Shown: one piece after another, positions 33,740 through 46,000 of the stretch
Position numbering within the stretch: the first letter of the stretch is position 1
How the letters are laid out: each line of letters starts with the position of its first letter
NCBI GenBank assembly: GCA_960531495.1
Contig: OY482859.1
Span: 29,879,481 to 29,943,480, forward strand
DNA length: 64,000 nt
Direction: 5' to 3'
Origin: Zeus faber
Lineage: Eukaryota; Chordata; Actinopteri; Zeiformes; Zeidae
Translations under genes and position numbers: made by a program
Notes under the pieces: generated by a model
The model's database searches: none
Seen by the model: only the letters and a program-made list of their open reading frames with translations
Told to the model about the DNA's origin: nothing

Positions 33740-33900
33740 GATTCAACATGTTTTTTTTATAGGCTCAAACATTTGCCCCATTCTGCTGCATTCTAGCACA
33801 GAGAGAAGCTGAGGCAGAGCGGTAAGTTTATCAATTAATGAAGCGTTAAGCGAGGTTGTGCGATGGACAGTTATAAGCGATGGAAACCCGCATTATAATG
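33740..33900 (-). repeat. dispersed repeat family Y, inverted degraded copy
   Basis: The reverse complement carries the 'cacaacctcgctta' and 'ggttgaaaag'-type phrases of the 50280-50540 copy. Confidence 0.4.
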
Positions 33901-35190
33901 AAGCCTGGGTTGAAAAACTTTTGTAAATATAACTACAGAGGAATGATTTCACCTTTTTAAATGCTATCCCAGTATTTGCAGATGCAACATATTTGTCACA
34001 ATGTTGATTAACGACTGTCGTTAATAGCACGCTCCATGTCCAAATGGTTGCAAAATGGCACACTTTTGAGGGAGAAATACTGAAAAAAAATAAAGCATAA
34101 ATAGCAAAAGGACATCCACTGCACAGGGGGAAGTCCACGTTGAGGTAAAAGTATGACATTCTACACAGGTGTAAACAGGTCGTACCGAGGCAGTTATCTG
34201 TTCTTTAAGCTATCAAAGGTCATCCGACACACGCCAGAGAGGTTTAAACGGATGCCAGGTCCTTTTTGAATGTCAAAACTCACTAACCTGTGCAATTGCC
34301 TTTGGAAAGGTACAGCAACTACATGAACATAACTTCTGTTTTATTTTATTTTCTCATCTTCAAATCAACGGGAATATACCGGTTATCAAAAAAATGATTG
34401 ATTATTAAGGTTTTTCTCGTTTAAAAATAAAATAAAAAAAGACCAGTCAGAATTATGTTTCTTCCTTTTTTCTTCGATTCACAATCACAGAGCATGTTTC
34501 TCTTCATCTTTTGCCTTTGTTGTTTCATGATTAAATTCGATTTAATGCAAGATGAATCCTGACAAATAAAATATTTGCAAATAATTCAACAACCCCATTT
34601 TCAGTGAAGGCAGAAAAAGCATGGCTCTAAAAGTAACAGTTGTTACTTTCTTAACCAACATCTGAAATTGCAATGATATGATGATGACATATATAGGGAC
34701 ATAAAAAAGATACAATTCTTAACAATGATTAAACCTCATATGGTGAACAATATAATGTGGGGGACATTTCAACTTTGCAATGCATTGCAATAGCATCAAC
34801 AACAGTATCACCAGCTTTTGTTTTTTTTCACTTTTTGCTGAAAGGATTTCTGGCATTTTCACTGTTCCAGTAATATCATATTCAATCAAAGTACAAGTTT
34901 TCAATCAGGTAAGTGGGCATATGCATGATATCACAATTATCAAAGAAAACAAGTTAATTAAATAGCATCAACCTTTTGATGTTGCAAAGACATTGGTCAC
35001 AATTGCAACTATCCGCAAGTGTGTTTTGAAATAATCGGATGAGGCAAACTGTGGTTCCAGAATTTCCAGATTAATAAAGTTATCTTATCTTAAAGTATAT
35101 AGAGTATTAAGACAGACATACACAACCCTGGAGGTGACATGGAAAGAAAAATGTGCTTGGCAGCATAAACTCATTCAAATTCTTCTCTCT
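33901..35190. other. gene-free AT-rich stretch
   Basis: Nothing recognised: no splice-supported exon, transposon end or RNA gene. Confidence 0.45.
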
Positions 35191-35194
35191 CTCA

Positions 35195-35195
<1 letters not shown>

Positions 35196-35252
<57 letters not shown>
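35196..35252. repeat. (CA)n microsatellite
   Basis: About 56 bp of CA. It is followed by a 47-bp segment (35279-35326) also found at 61500-61547. Confidence 0.95.
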
Positions 35253-35255
<3 letters not shown>

Positions 35256-35529
35256 TTTTTGCATATTCAAACTGCGGTGAGATACAATTCTTTGACTGGC
35301 AATTGTAAAAACAGGGTTAGACACTGATATACCATATATATATATATAGTAATATTGTAATATAGTATATCTATAATATATTATTTTACTGTTATTTTTG
35401 ATTTATCTCAGACTGTTTCAGGCTGCTTTTTTGAATGCTAATTGTCTGTAAAACATATCCACACCATGAAAAATTCATTGTATATGTAAATGTACTTGGT
35501 AGAATAAGCTCATTCGAATTATTCTCTCA

Positions 35530-35530
35530 T

Positions 35531-35561
<31 letters not shown>

Positions 35562-35670
35562 CATAGAGTATATATACATATATATATAAATACACACATA
35601 TACTGTATAAATACATATAATATATGTATGAATATATATACACATTACACAAACACACACACATATATAT
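35530..35670. repeat. compound CA/TA microsatellite
   Basis: Alternating CA and TA tracts with ATAC and GTAT interruptions. Confidence 0.9.
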
Positions 35671-36174
35671 ACACATAAATAAAGAAATTAACTACTTTTC
35701 TGTAGTAAAATCACCAGTTAGAAACTATGTTAGCATGTTTCCAGGCTTTTAATATTCCCTCATCTCCAGCCCATGGTGACAAAAACTGGCCCGTAGCTCA
35801 GTAATTCAGCTCCTGTCGAAATACAAGGCCTCTCACACCAGTTAACTCCAGAGTGTATCCCACACCATTCATAATTGGAAAATATTTTCATACTGGAGAT
35901 ATGTGATTGACAAAGCGGGCTGGGGGCGTAGGCGACAGAGCAGAATGTAAGTGGGTCATTATTTTTTTAAATGACTTGTTTATTCACAAATAATTACTGA
36001 GGCCTGCGGTCATTTTACATCAAGAATAATTTAATGAATAAAACATTTCTATGAAATTAAATAGAAAAAGGAAAAATAGGTTGCCATGGACCCATTCCAC
36101 AATACTTTTGGCATGCAGATAGTATTTTTTTAGTATTTTTAGAGTTTATAGAGCTTATTGTGCGTAATCACCAG

Positions 36175-36300
36175 GTGTCATGACATTTCACTGCATATAT
36201 GTATGACCGTATGTCATACATATATTCGAGGAGATTATTTGTCACATACATATGTATGTGACAAATAATCTCCTCGAATTTGAACTTGAACTTGAAGAGA
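36175..36300 (-). repeat. retroposon tail containing a 56-bp perfect palindrome
   Basis: Same tail family as 21600-21685 in reverse orientation (cttgaacttgaa ... catttcactgcatatat). The core 36224-36279 reads identically on both strands. Confidence 0.85.
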
Positions 36301-37394
36301 TGTCCTTCACCATTGCTGTTTACTGCTTCCTCTCAAGCCTCCACTCTGGAGACCTACAATATTTACAAGTGGATATTGTAAAAAAAAAAAAAAAATCTTT
36401 TTTTTTTTTTTTGTTTCTTAATTTGTATAATTCTTATTCAATATTTGTATTATTCCATTATTTTCTATGAAGCCATTATTATTCAACATTTCCATTCTCG
36501 TCTTCTTTATTTCCGGTCAATGTTTTCCTCCAAACAGAAGGAGGTGCCGTTGTGCTCATCACTCCTCCCTCCCTCCCTCCCAATAAAAAAAAAAAAAATT
36601 CCAATGGGCGCAAGGAAGAAATTGTAATCCCAGTGTCATCAGCTAAAACCCTGGGTGGTGTGCTGTCTTCAGCCTAAATACTATCAAGGAAAAAAAGAAT
36701 GAGGGGAAGCAAAAAGAAAGATCAGTTAATGTGTCACGGGTCCTTGGATTAAATGTCGAGGAGGAAATAAATGCCAACCAATGGTGATTTGGTAGTCGAC
36801 TTGATTTCCAACGGTACACCGCCGCTGGGACTGGAACGTATTGCCGGATGGACTGGAATGTTGCATGAATACAAAGAAGACATGACATGCACAAGAAAAA
36901 AGAGGAAACGCTCTTTTTCTGTGCGTTGTTTCTTTTTCTCTGCATCCTGTGTTTTTGGGGGATTTTTGCAACAGGCTTGACGCGCGGGGGGCGGGGGGGC
37001 GCTTTAGAAACGGGCCTCTGATGTGTGATCATTCTGCACACTCCCCGTTACATGGTCTGGTCTGTTTGGGTGCTTTCCCGCATCATGCATGCCTTTATTG
37101 TCCGTTATCAAGTTTTCGAACGAATTCACTGGAGTGTTTTTCTAGTCGGCGATGGAAATGGAAGTGACAAGTGAATCGCCCTAGCCCCGGTGTGGGCCAG
37201 CAAACAGATTGATTTTTTGATTTAAAAACAAACACCGGCCTAGAATATGATCAGGAAGCCTTTTGTCTGCCAGGGTGGCAAGGGGTATGCATCAAACTTA
37301 AGGTAAGATCATCCACCATAGGAAGCCCCTGCTTATGGTCCCCCCCCCATGCTGAATTATGATTCTGCTTGTTTCGTGACGCATGTCACAGACT

Positions 37395-37425
<31 letters not shown>

Positions 37426-40400
37426 GGTAAAGGCCTATGTATCTCTTATTATACGCAGATCGAACTAGATGAGGCTAATTATGCGACAGTTGAGGCAAAC
37501 GTTGATAGTTGGCGCACAGACAGCGTCATAAAGACCAGCGCGCAATTTGCTTCTGGTGAACGCGTTATCGCCGGTATAGGCGGCAGGTTCTGTTGCGGGG
37601 AGAGTAAGAGAGGTTGATTTAAGGTCTCTGTTCAGATAAGGGATTGAGCGTTACCTGTTTCGACACGCAGAAGGCCACGTCTAGTTTAAACGGATTTAAA
37701 AAAGGGTTGTTACCCTGATGCGCCCCAGTGACAATTCGCCGACAGGGGGCGCACTGTGCGCCCTCCTTTGTGTGGACGAAATGTGGACGAAATGTCACTG
37801 GGGACGTCCCGGTTTTATATCCCGTCACTACACATTTTTATGTATTTATTTATGACTTTAATTGTGATTATTGATTTATAATACTACTAATAAATTCTTA
37901 TTAATAACCATAATAACAACAATAATAATTATGAAGCTCACATTAGGTTGTACGAGAAGTAAGCTCAGTGTGCTACAGCTCGTTACTCCCCATCTCCAAA
38001 AAATGTATCATAATCAAAAACAAACAAGAGAGGGCAAACCAGAATCCCGTATTAAAATTAATGAATTATTTCTTTTTTTTTTTATTTTAATAAACGCAAC
38101 TTTCTCGAAGAGCTGAGGCAAAATCCATTGAGAAAGGGTATTGGTTCGCTGTTGCTACCCGGTTTCCTGGCCATGACTCCGCTGTCCACCAACCAACTTC
38201 CATGTCTGTTAAGCCCCTTACGAGCCACAGACCATTCCGGTAGGTTTCACGGTGGTGCCATTATGTCTGAATAGCCCTTTCTCGGAATTCAAATTATTAA
38301 AAAAAATGTATTGGAAAATCTATTACTCTCTTTTGTTGTTACACTGTTTTTATAATGATTCATTTATTAACAATAATTGTGAAATGTTTGCCTCCCTTGT
38401 CCAAAATTTGGATATGTCTAATATACCGATGTGTTCCAAGTTACATGTACATCAGCTGTAGTTACCGCTCATGTATTTTTGTAATACAATATCAAATAAC
38501 AAAAAAAAGATGTGGCCATTCAAATAAATACATAAATAAGAGAGCTTTTCCACTGCTAATAAATGGCAGAGTGACTTTGAGGGCGATGTGAAAGTAGAGA
38601 ATCAAAATCAGTATATTTCAGCTATTCAGGACATTGACATAAATAGGAATTTGTTTTGGTGCGGTTTGTTGAGTTACACTGCAGTATATAAGCATTAATA
38701 AATGAAAAGCTTAACAGTCAAACAAATGGAGAATAAACAAATAAAAAGTTAAATTTAAATAAAATTGTCAAATATATACAAATAGCCAAAAAAATACAAA
38801 ACAGAAAAAGTCACATGTATAAAGATATATCTGATATGCATTTATAGAGATAGAAATATACAAAATGCCATGAGGTGATCTTTTATGTGTATTATCAATT
38901 AGCAGATTTATTTGCAACGTGTGTATTCGACATTGACTAAATAATCTCCAGTCAGTCATGTCTCTCCACTCACCCAGGTATATGAAGGAGTAGGTACTAT
39001 GAAGGAGAAAATAACTCCACCCCCCCAGAAAGACTGCCTTGAAATATGCTGGGGGGGGAGGACAATGTAATCTGATTTTAATTAGATATGTAGAAACACA
39101 ATATAAGTCAGTTATGTGTTACAGTCTGTGTTCAAACAACAGACACTTGATAAAATATTCACAAATGTCTAAAAATCCATACATACATTCATCCTGTGGA
39201 ACAACTGACTTACATCAAGGATGTTTTGCAGCCTCTTGATATTCCAGTGTTAATATTAATATATTGATAATTAATATTATATATTAATTAATATATTAAA
39301 GAGCAACTTTCAGGTTGACATACCCAGTGAATTTCTGTAAAGCTGGATTTTATTGGTATAAATACTCTTTACTTCTAATTAATAGAACCCTGTGTGACGC
39401 CACCAGCCAAGATGTAAAAAAATTGGCTTTTTCTTTTACCCACAAACATCAACATTTTTCCTGTATTTTTTTTTCAAACCATGTTCTCTATAAGCCCAAG
39501 ATTGTTAATTCATTAAAAAAATGTAACCTGATAATTGCTCTTGGAAGTCAGAATTCCGTCTCAAGATTCTGTGATTCTCTGAATTCTGCCCCCCCCCCCA
39601 CTCCCCCCAGAACCCTGAGGATATTTTCTGACATTAATTGCACAATTCAAATCATTAACATCTTTTCACGTGGCAATATTTTTTTCCCACCTGGCCCTAA
39701 TCCTCTTCCATAGGAAGTGAAACACTACCAAAATAGCAAAGTCCTCCTTCGCTGTATGGACGTGTGGCACCAATGCTTAAATTCAGACAGAAACGAGTGG
39801 TATGGTGTTGTAGCCTAGCAACCTTACCTAGACTGGTAAGTAAAATGAGAGTATAGTTTAGGTCACACCATGTAGCGTGTGGGGAAAACAGCTGATCTGA
39901 TTGGTATGTGAGGGGCTGTGTGTTGTCACAGCAGGCCTACAGCGGCTGCCAAGTTGAACACCTGTTCTGTCTGTTGGAGAGACCATTGACTGATTTAGTG
40001 ATACGTTTATTATAGGATGAATAATTCTACTGGAGAGCACCAGTTCCCTCCAAACATGTGTGTTGTGTTGAGATAAAAAGGGGTTAAAGGCTATCATATA
40101 CTGTAATATAACAATTTTAACTGTGTAAAATGGTAAATGGACTGCATTCACCCACTCATACACAATTGACAAAACAGAAGAATCAGATAGTACTGATGGG
40201 AGTGAAACAAGCAGCATTGCCACTAATTTAAATGATTTAAGAAACGTCATTTGATATTGACAATATTAGAAAGGTGACAAAAATAATGTCTATCCAAACA
40301 TTGATAGTAAGTTCATTTTAAGTAATATTCTTTGCAACAACAAAACCAAATGAATTACTAAGATTAAGCCTACCGCCTCTCTAAACTCATATGGAACAAC

Positions 40401-40908
40401 CTCTTTGTGGCAGTATTTTTGGAAGCATTTGTCCAGGGAGACCATTTTCTCAGTTACCGTGTCCCCCTGTTTATTCCCTGCATAATACACCAAAATTTTG
40501 AGTGTCCGTAATATTTGGCTAGTCGGATCCAATGAAACTTAATCAGGGGAAATCTGCCCTGGGCTTTTTGGGATATAGGTTTATTTAGGTTGAGTATATT
40601 GAATGTATTCAACATGTATAGCAAAATAGTTTTTAGATATTTTGTTTTATTGGGAGATGCTTCACAGTCTGTTTAGTAATAAAATTACCTTATAATGTTA
40701 CGTGGACATTGTAAGATATTTGCATTTTCTGGCATTTTATCATGTTTTACTACTTTAAATACTGTCAGGTGCAACTGCTCATTTCAATAAAATTGCAAAA
40801 CTGTACTGTCTATTGTTGTATTGAACTTTAAGAATGTTCTTTTGAATTCATATATCCATGCATGAATTCAATCCATAATTGAAACACTTGATTATGTTTC
40901 TTTTTGAC
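36301..40908. other. gpr173 upstream region, no coding exon recognised
   Basis: Contents seen: paired poly(A)/poly(T) runs (36376-36412), a CCCT/A-rich tract near 36570-36598, a G-rich block (36984-37002), a (GT)n-(G)n tract (37396-37427) and AT-only palindromic sequence near 39250-39300. The relatively GC-richer part around 36950-37800 could hold a promoter or non-coding first exon of gpr173, but nothing in the sequence proves it. Confidence 0.35.
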
Positions 40909-40910
40909 AG

Positions 40911-41115
40911 AGAGTGATCCGTCTCACCACACCAAAAGAAGGGGCCTTACTTGAAATGGGGCAATGCAAACAGAAGTCTTCCTGTACATCGTGAACCCTA
41001 AAAGGGGAGCAACCACGAATACCAAGGAAGAAGGAAGAGGAGGAGGAGGAGGAGGCGGAGGAAGAGCAGTGGCTTCAGTAATCAAGGCTTTATCATGGGA
41101 GGAGGGCCGTATGGA
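40911..41115 (+). other. gpr173: gpr173 5' UTR (part of coding exon)
   Basis: A pyrimidine-rich tract and acceptor (tgtttctttttgacag) end at 40910, suggesting the coding exon begins at 40911 after a 5' UTR intron. The leader is purine-rich (GGA repeats) and contains two upstream ATGs out of frame with the receptor. Confidence 0.5.
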
Positions 41116-42279
41116 ATGGCAAACGGAAACGAGAGCAGCCAAGGGCCGGGCGGGCCGATGGGAGCAGTGGTGGCCACCGCGGGAGGTGTGGTAGCGGGGA
41201 GTCCTTCCTCCACCGTTTCTACCTATCTGAAGCTGGTGCTGCTGGGGTTAATAATCTGTGTTAGCCTAGTAGGGAACCTGCTCATGTCTCTGCTTGTGCT
41301 GAGAGACCGCACCCTGCACAAGGCACCATACTATTTCTTGCTGGACTTGTGCCTGGCTGACACTATCCGCTCGGCTGTCTGCTTCCCCTTCGTGCTAGTG
41401 TCCATCAAAAACGGCTCGGCCTGGACCTACAGCATGCTGAGCTGCAAAGTGGTGGCATTCATGGCGGTTCTCTTCTGTTTCCACTCTGCATTTATGCTGT
41501 TCTGCATTAGTGTCACACGCTATATGGCCATTGCCCACCACCGCTTCTACTCTAAGCGCATGACATTCTGGACCTGCGTGGCAGTGGTGTGCATGGTGTG
41601 GACACTGTCGGTGGCCATGGCCTTTCCGCCCATCTTCGACGTGGGCACCTACAAATTCATCCGTGAGGAGGACCAGTGCATTTTTGAGCATCGCTACTTT
41701 AAGGCCAACGACACACTGGGGTTCATGTTGATGTTGGCCGTGCTAATCTTGGCCACACATGTTGTTTACATTAAATTACTTCTCTTTGAGTATAAACATC
41801 GCAAGATGAAGCCCGTCCAAATGGTGCCGGCCATCAGTCAAAACTGGACTTTCCACGGACCGGGGGCCACAGGCCAAGCTGCAGCCAACTGGATTGCTGG
41901 CTTCGGCCGGGGCCCAATGCCGCCAACGTTACTTGGAATCCGGCAGAACTTGCACAACCAGAACAGGCGTTTGCTGGGTATGGACGAATTTAAAGCTGAG
42001 AAGCAGCTGGGAAGAATGTTCTACGTGATCACCCTCCTTTTCCTGGTGCTTTGGTCTCCCTACATAGTGGCCTGCTACTGGCGGGTCTTTGTCAAGGCCT
42101 GCACAATACCGCATCGATATCTCTCCACCACTGTGTGGATGAGCTTTGCCCAGGCCGGCATCAACCCGATCGTCTGTTTCTTCCTAAACAAAGACTTGAA
42201 GAAAGGGCTCCTGTCCCACCTGCCAGCCTGTTGCAGGACTAAACCTCATCTGCCACGAGAGCCTTACTGTGTCATGTGA
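41116..42279 (+). CDS. gpr173: G protein-coupled receptor 173 (SREB3), intact single exon
   Basis: This is a class A orphan receptor of the 'super-conserved receptor expressed in brain' family (GPR27, GPR85, GPR173), located in the plasma membrane. It has 387 residues against about 373 in mammals. Seven hydrophobic segments are visible, TM1 at about 38-62. Family marks: Asn54 in TM1, KAPYYFLLDLCLAD in TM2, the Cys110-Cys188 pair, SVTRYMAIAHHRFYSKRMT (TRY in place of DRY), the long third loop with QNWTFHGPGATGQAAANWIA, WSPYIVACYW in TM6, NPIVCFF in TM7, and the C-terminus REPYCVM. TM2 and the region after TM5 match GPR173 rather than GPR85 or GPR27. Sequons lie at Asn5 and Asn198. I chose the ATG at 41116 because the family begins MAN; an in-frame ATG seven codons earlier (41095) is possible. 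No disruption is seen. Confidence 0.97.
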   Translation: MANGNESSQGPGGPMGAVVATAGGVVAGSPSSTVSTYLKLVLLGLIICVSLVGNLLMSLLVLRDRTLHKAPYYFLLDLCLADTIRSAVCFPFVLVSIKNGSAWTYSMLSCKVVAFMAVLFCFHSAFMLFCISVTRYMAIAHHRFYSKRMTFWTCVAVVCMVWTLSVAMAFPPIFDVGTYKFIREEDQCIFEHRYFKANDTLGFMLMLAVLILATHVVYIKLLLFEYKHRKMKPVQMVPAISQNWTFHGPGATGQAAANWIAGFGRGPMPPTLLGIRQNLHNQNRRLLGMDEFKAEKQLGRMFYVITLLFLVLWSPYIVACYWRVFVKACTIPHRYLSTTVWMSFAQAGINPIVCFFLNKDLKKGLLSHLPACCRTKPHLPREPYCVM

Positions 42280-42465
42280 GGAGAGATGCAGATCTGTACA
42301 TGTGGAAGGTGTGAATGTTCAGTTGATGAAATGGAGTGGGGGAGGGGGGAGCTTCAAGAAGTAAGGGAAAGGGATCACTGCTGCAGGGTTTGAGTTATTG
42401 TGGCCTTTGATTCAATGCATGATTATTTCAAAGTGGTTTTGAAATAAATGATTGAAAGTGATGGT
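42280..42465 (+). other. gpr173: gpr173 3' UTR start and candidate polyadenylation signal
   Basis: AATAAA lies at 42443-42448, about 165 bases after the stop codon. Whether it is the used site is unknown. A transposon starts 40 bases further on. Confidence 0.4.
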
Positions 42466-42487
42466 TGAGGCGTTGGAAATGTAATTA

Positions 42488-43091
42488 CCGTATTTCCTCA
42501 AATACAGTGACCAGGGCCTTTATTTACCTCAACTGCAGAGGCTACCAGGCCCTTATTAGAAGCAGGCTTATATTAGAGGCAGGCTTTTATATATAATTCC
42601 CTCTGTTTAATAAGTATATTTGATCATAATTTAGCATGACTTTTAAATCAAAGTTTCGTCTGGGTGCCATGCCATGCAAACACAAAAAATAGAGAGCTAG
42701 TAGCTGCCCTAAAAGTCGGACTTGAGATGAGATGAGCCGACGATGGAATTAGAGTTTTCCAAATTCGGCTTGAACGCACCACTTCCTGCTTGGAGCGCTG
42801 GAAAGCCCAAGCAGCCCTGCTCTGAGCGCGCTCAGAGCAGGGCGATTGTAGCGATCTGTAGCAGTAGGAAATGGAGTAAACTAAATCTTCAATAAAAACA
42901 CTGTTTTTATTTGCTTTGTTTGGGAGCGGAGCTCCACACTGGAGCAATGCTGCAGCAATGCAACTCTGATTAGTTTTTCCCCAAGTCTGTATTTGAGGCA
43001 GGCTTTTATTTGTTTGTGTAGACCATGCCCCCAGCATTTATTAGAGGCCCAGTTATTATTTGACTACCGGTTTATATTTGAGGAAATACAG
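42488..43091. mobile_element. non-autonomous TIR element downstream of gpr173
   Basis: The left end is CCGTATTTCCTCAAATA; the right end read on the minus strand is CTGTATTTCCTCAAATA. TA flanks both. The interior repeats 'aggcaggctttta' in direct copies and includes a 30-bp perfect palindrome (42814-42843). No ORF. Confidence 0.8.
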
Positions 43092-43093
43092 TA

Positions 43094-46000
43094 TGTCTCC
43101 CTTTTGCCATCTTGATAGTCAAAGGTCATAGGCCTAGGTTACAGAAATTTGCAAGTTTATTTCTGTATCCTTGAGAGGTAAGAATACTAGTTCCACAGCT
43201 AAATTAGCAGGCTTGCTCACTCACCAACAACAAAAAGTGACACAAATTAAGGAAACATAACCACACCATGTACCCCTCCCTCACACGACTCACTGCAAAC
43301 CATGTCACGTCTCTTTTCTGTGGCAGTTTTAATTCTACATTGTATATAAGATTGTCGGAAATGAGATGGGACACAGCTAAAATGACTGCTTCCTCCATTT
43401 TGCACTCTCCAACGGAGCTTTCAGACGCCAACACAGCCAAAATAAGTTCACTATTGGTCTAATATCTACATTCCTAAATCTTAAATCCACTAGTTTAAGA
43501 TGGGTGTTTAAAAATGTGTATTCATAACCAAAAGATTGTGGTTAATCCAGCTTGGCAAACTTTTCAGTCAACAGAGGTTCAAACCAGTTTTACCGAGTAG
43601 TCATTAAGATTCATTGGAGTTCATGGAATATTTGAATTGTCATTCAGAAGAGCCAAATACAATACATAAAAAAATCCCCCCATAAGGACGTGTAAGAGTG
43701 TACCTAAAAGGAATTGTATTTTTGTGTTAAAGAAATTCTATTCTGTGACACTTTCTCAGCCTCAGAGTTATTTTTGTCAGTTGAAATTCAAAGTAAAAGG
43801 TTATTTATTATACCCAGGTTAAAGAAAACATATTACACCACCATAACAGACCCAAGGTCAAGTTGCATTGGGACAATTTAAGTAATTTTGTCGCTGAAAC
43901 GTTTGCATTGCACAATACGGGTGCCTGCTTCTAATACTACAAATTGGACTTTATGTAGTCGTTCGACCCAACAAGAAATGTATTTGAACCCTTTTCCCAA
44001 ATCAACTCAAATGGAAGGCCTCATTGACCGTAGTAACTGAAAACCTAAATCTGCATTAAGCGAAATCCCATGGAACAATTGGGAAATTAATCGCCCAAGC
44101 AAAGGCAGGTGTAATAAATAACCTGTCCGGTCTTTACGAGGTACGATACCACAGAAGATGGTTCACAAACACTGCAAATTATTTGATTTTACGCTCTACC
44201 ATTGTTTAGCTAAACAGGTAGCATAGCCAGTTCGCTCTGATGGAACGCCATAACGGAAGAATTGGCCAACAAGCACATGTCACGGTAGACTGTGGGGGGA
44301 TGACTGATGGCGATGGCAGTATTTAGCCATATCCTTCACCTTATTGGTGGAGGGGGTTCATTTCTGATTTATTTCATTAGCAGAAATATTGCTAATGCAG
44401 CTTTAAGATTATGTTAATACCCATGCACTATATAAAATTCTTAAATTCTATATTAAATGAAATAAATTTAAACTATCCTGTTCAAATATTGAAGGGAACT
44501 GAAAGAAAACATTGGAGCGTCCAATAAAAGCCCTTTACAGCCAGCAAAATAAATTAGAACATTCGCCCTTATGTCTACTGCTCTATCCGATTTGATGAAA
44601 AATAGTCATCACAACAATGGACAAAGCCATTTATTGAAACCATTTCAACAACATGCGTCGTTTGGTGGCAAGGACAGACTTAAGTAAGCAAGGACATACA
44701 CATAAACAAAAACATTAGCTTAGGTTCTCCGGAAATGTCCTACCTGAACAGTTGGAATTTGTATTTGTCATATACAAGGATTTGTATAAGACGCTTGTGT
44801 GATCTTTCTTTCTCTTCTATTTATCCCATTTTAGGGCAAAAGACCCACTATGAATGCATTCCTGATCTATTGCAGGTATTAAGTTGCAAAAATTGGTAAA
44901 ATAAAAAACTTTCCCCCTCCATATTCTTAAATTTATGGCAATTTCTAGTTAGCTTAGTTTTGAGATAACATTTTGTGTCTATATTTTCTGTGCCATTCAT
45001 TAAGAAATTGATGCATGCGTATAATTTTAAAAGTAAAAACAATAACTTAAACTACATCTATCAACATTCAGTTGATTAACTAGGACTGTTCATTCCCCCT
45101 CTCGAGTATGTAAGGGGGAAAAAAAGTCAAGAAGTCCCACTCCTAGTTAGGCGGGCCAGTGACCAAAATCCGCCTCCATTTCTGCTTAAAACTTGTTCAG
45201 TTGTTTAACTTGGAGCATTCATTCCTCCTCTCTTGAAAACAAGCTCAGTCTTTGAGTGGAATTCGGTCTTGATGTAGGAAGACACAGAGATTGTAACATG
45301 TAATCGAATGTCCAAATGTCCGATTAGTGTGAATTGTGTATTTTTTCTTTTAACAAAGTTACGCACCATAAAGATTTTAAATTAAGTGTTTCTAGTGCTA
45401 CGGCCTTAAACCCCCCCGCAAAAAACCCTCAACCAATGCAAGAAAAAAGAGATAAAGACAAATACATGGCCTGCTTCTGTACTGAAGCTACTGACTGAAA
45501 GAGGAATGATTAACGTGAAACTGTGTAAACTGCTGACTTTTTTGGGGGGAAAGGAAGAAACGTTGTTCCAGTTGTTACGACCTCAAAGGACTCTTATAAG
45601 ACAAAAGAAAAGGGTGGTTCAATGGGGATATGGGGGTATTAACGCTGTTGTGTTGTGTTGTGTGTTTCTTTTTTATCTACGGGGTACTGAGTTAATTCTC
45701 CTTTCTAATTTTATAAAAATAAATAAAAGTGTGAACTCGAGGATTTTACCTTTTTTTGAGGGGGGCGGAGTTATATTTGGGAAGCGCGGAAGAAGGTGAG
45801 GGATTTTCTCTTGAGCTGTCAAGCCTGCAAGTACTTATTTTAGTTGCTTTCGGCTGACTTACAACCTTGTTTTGTAAATTCACTGTGTATTATATGGACG
45901 GCAAGATGCCTTTAAAAAGTAGACGGGATGTAGGTTCTCCAATCGTTTTACGGTGCGCGGTGTGTATTTCTGTGTAAGTACGATGTGCGTATGTATAGAT

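Noticed and set aside
36643-37041. 132-codon minus frame upstream of gpr173
   Set aside because: No recognised domain; the proline/lysine-rich end and phenylalanine-rich tail look like a chance frame. Kept only as possible gpr173 promoter region.
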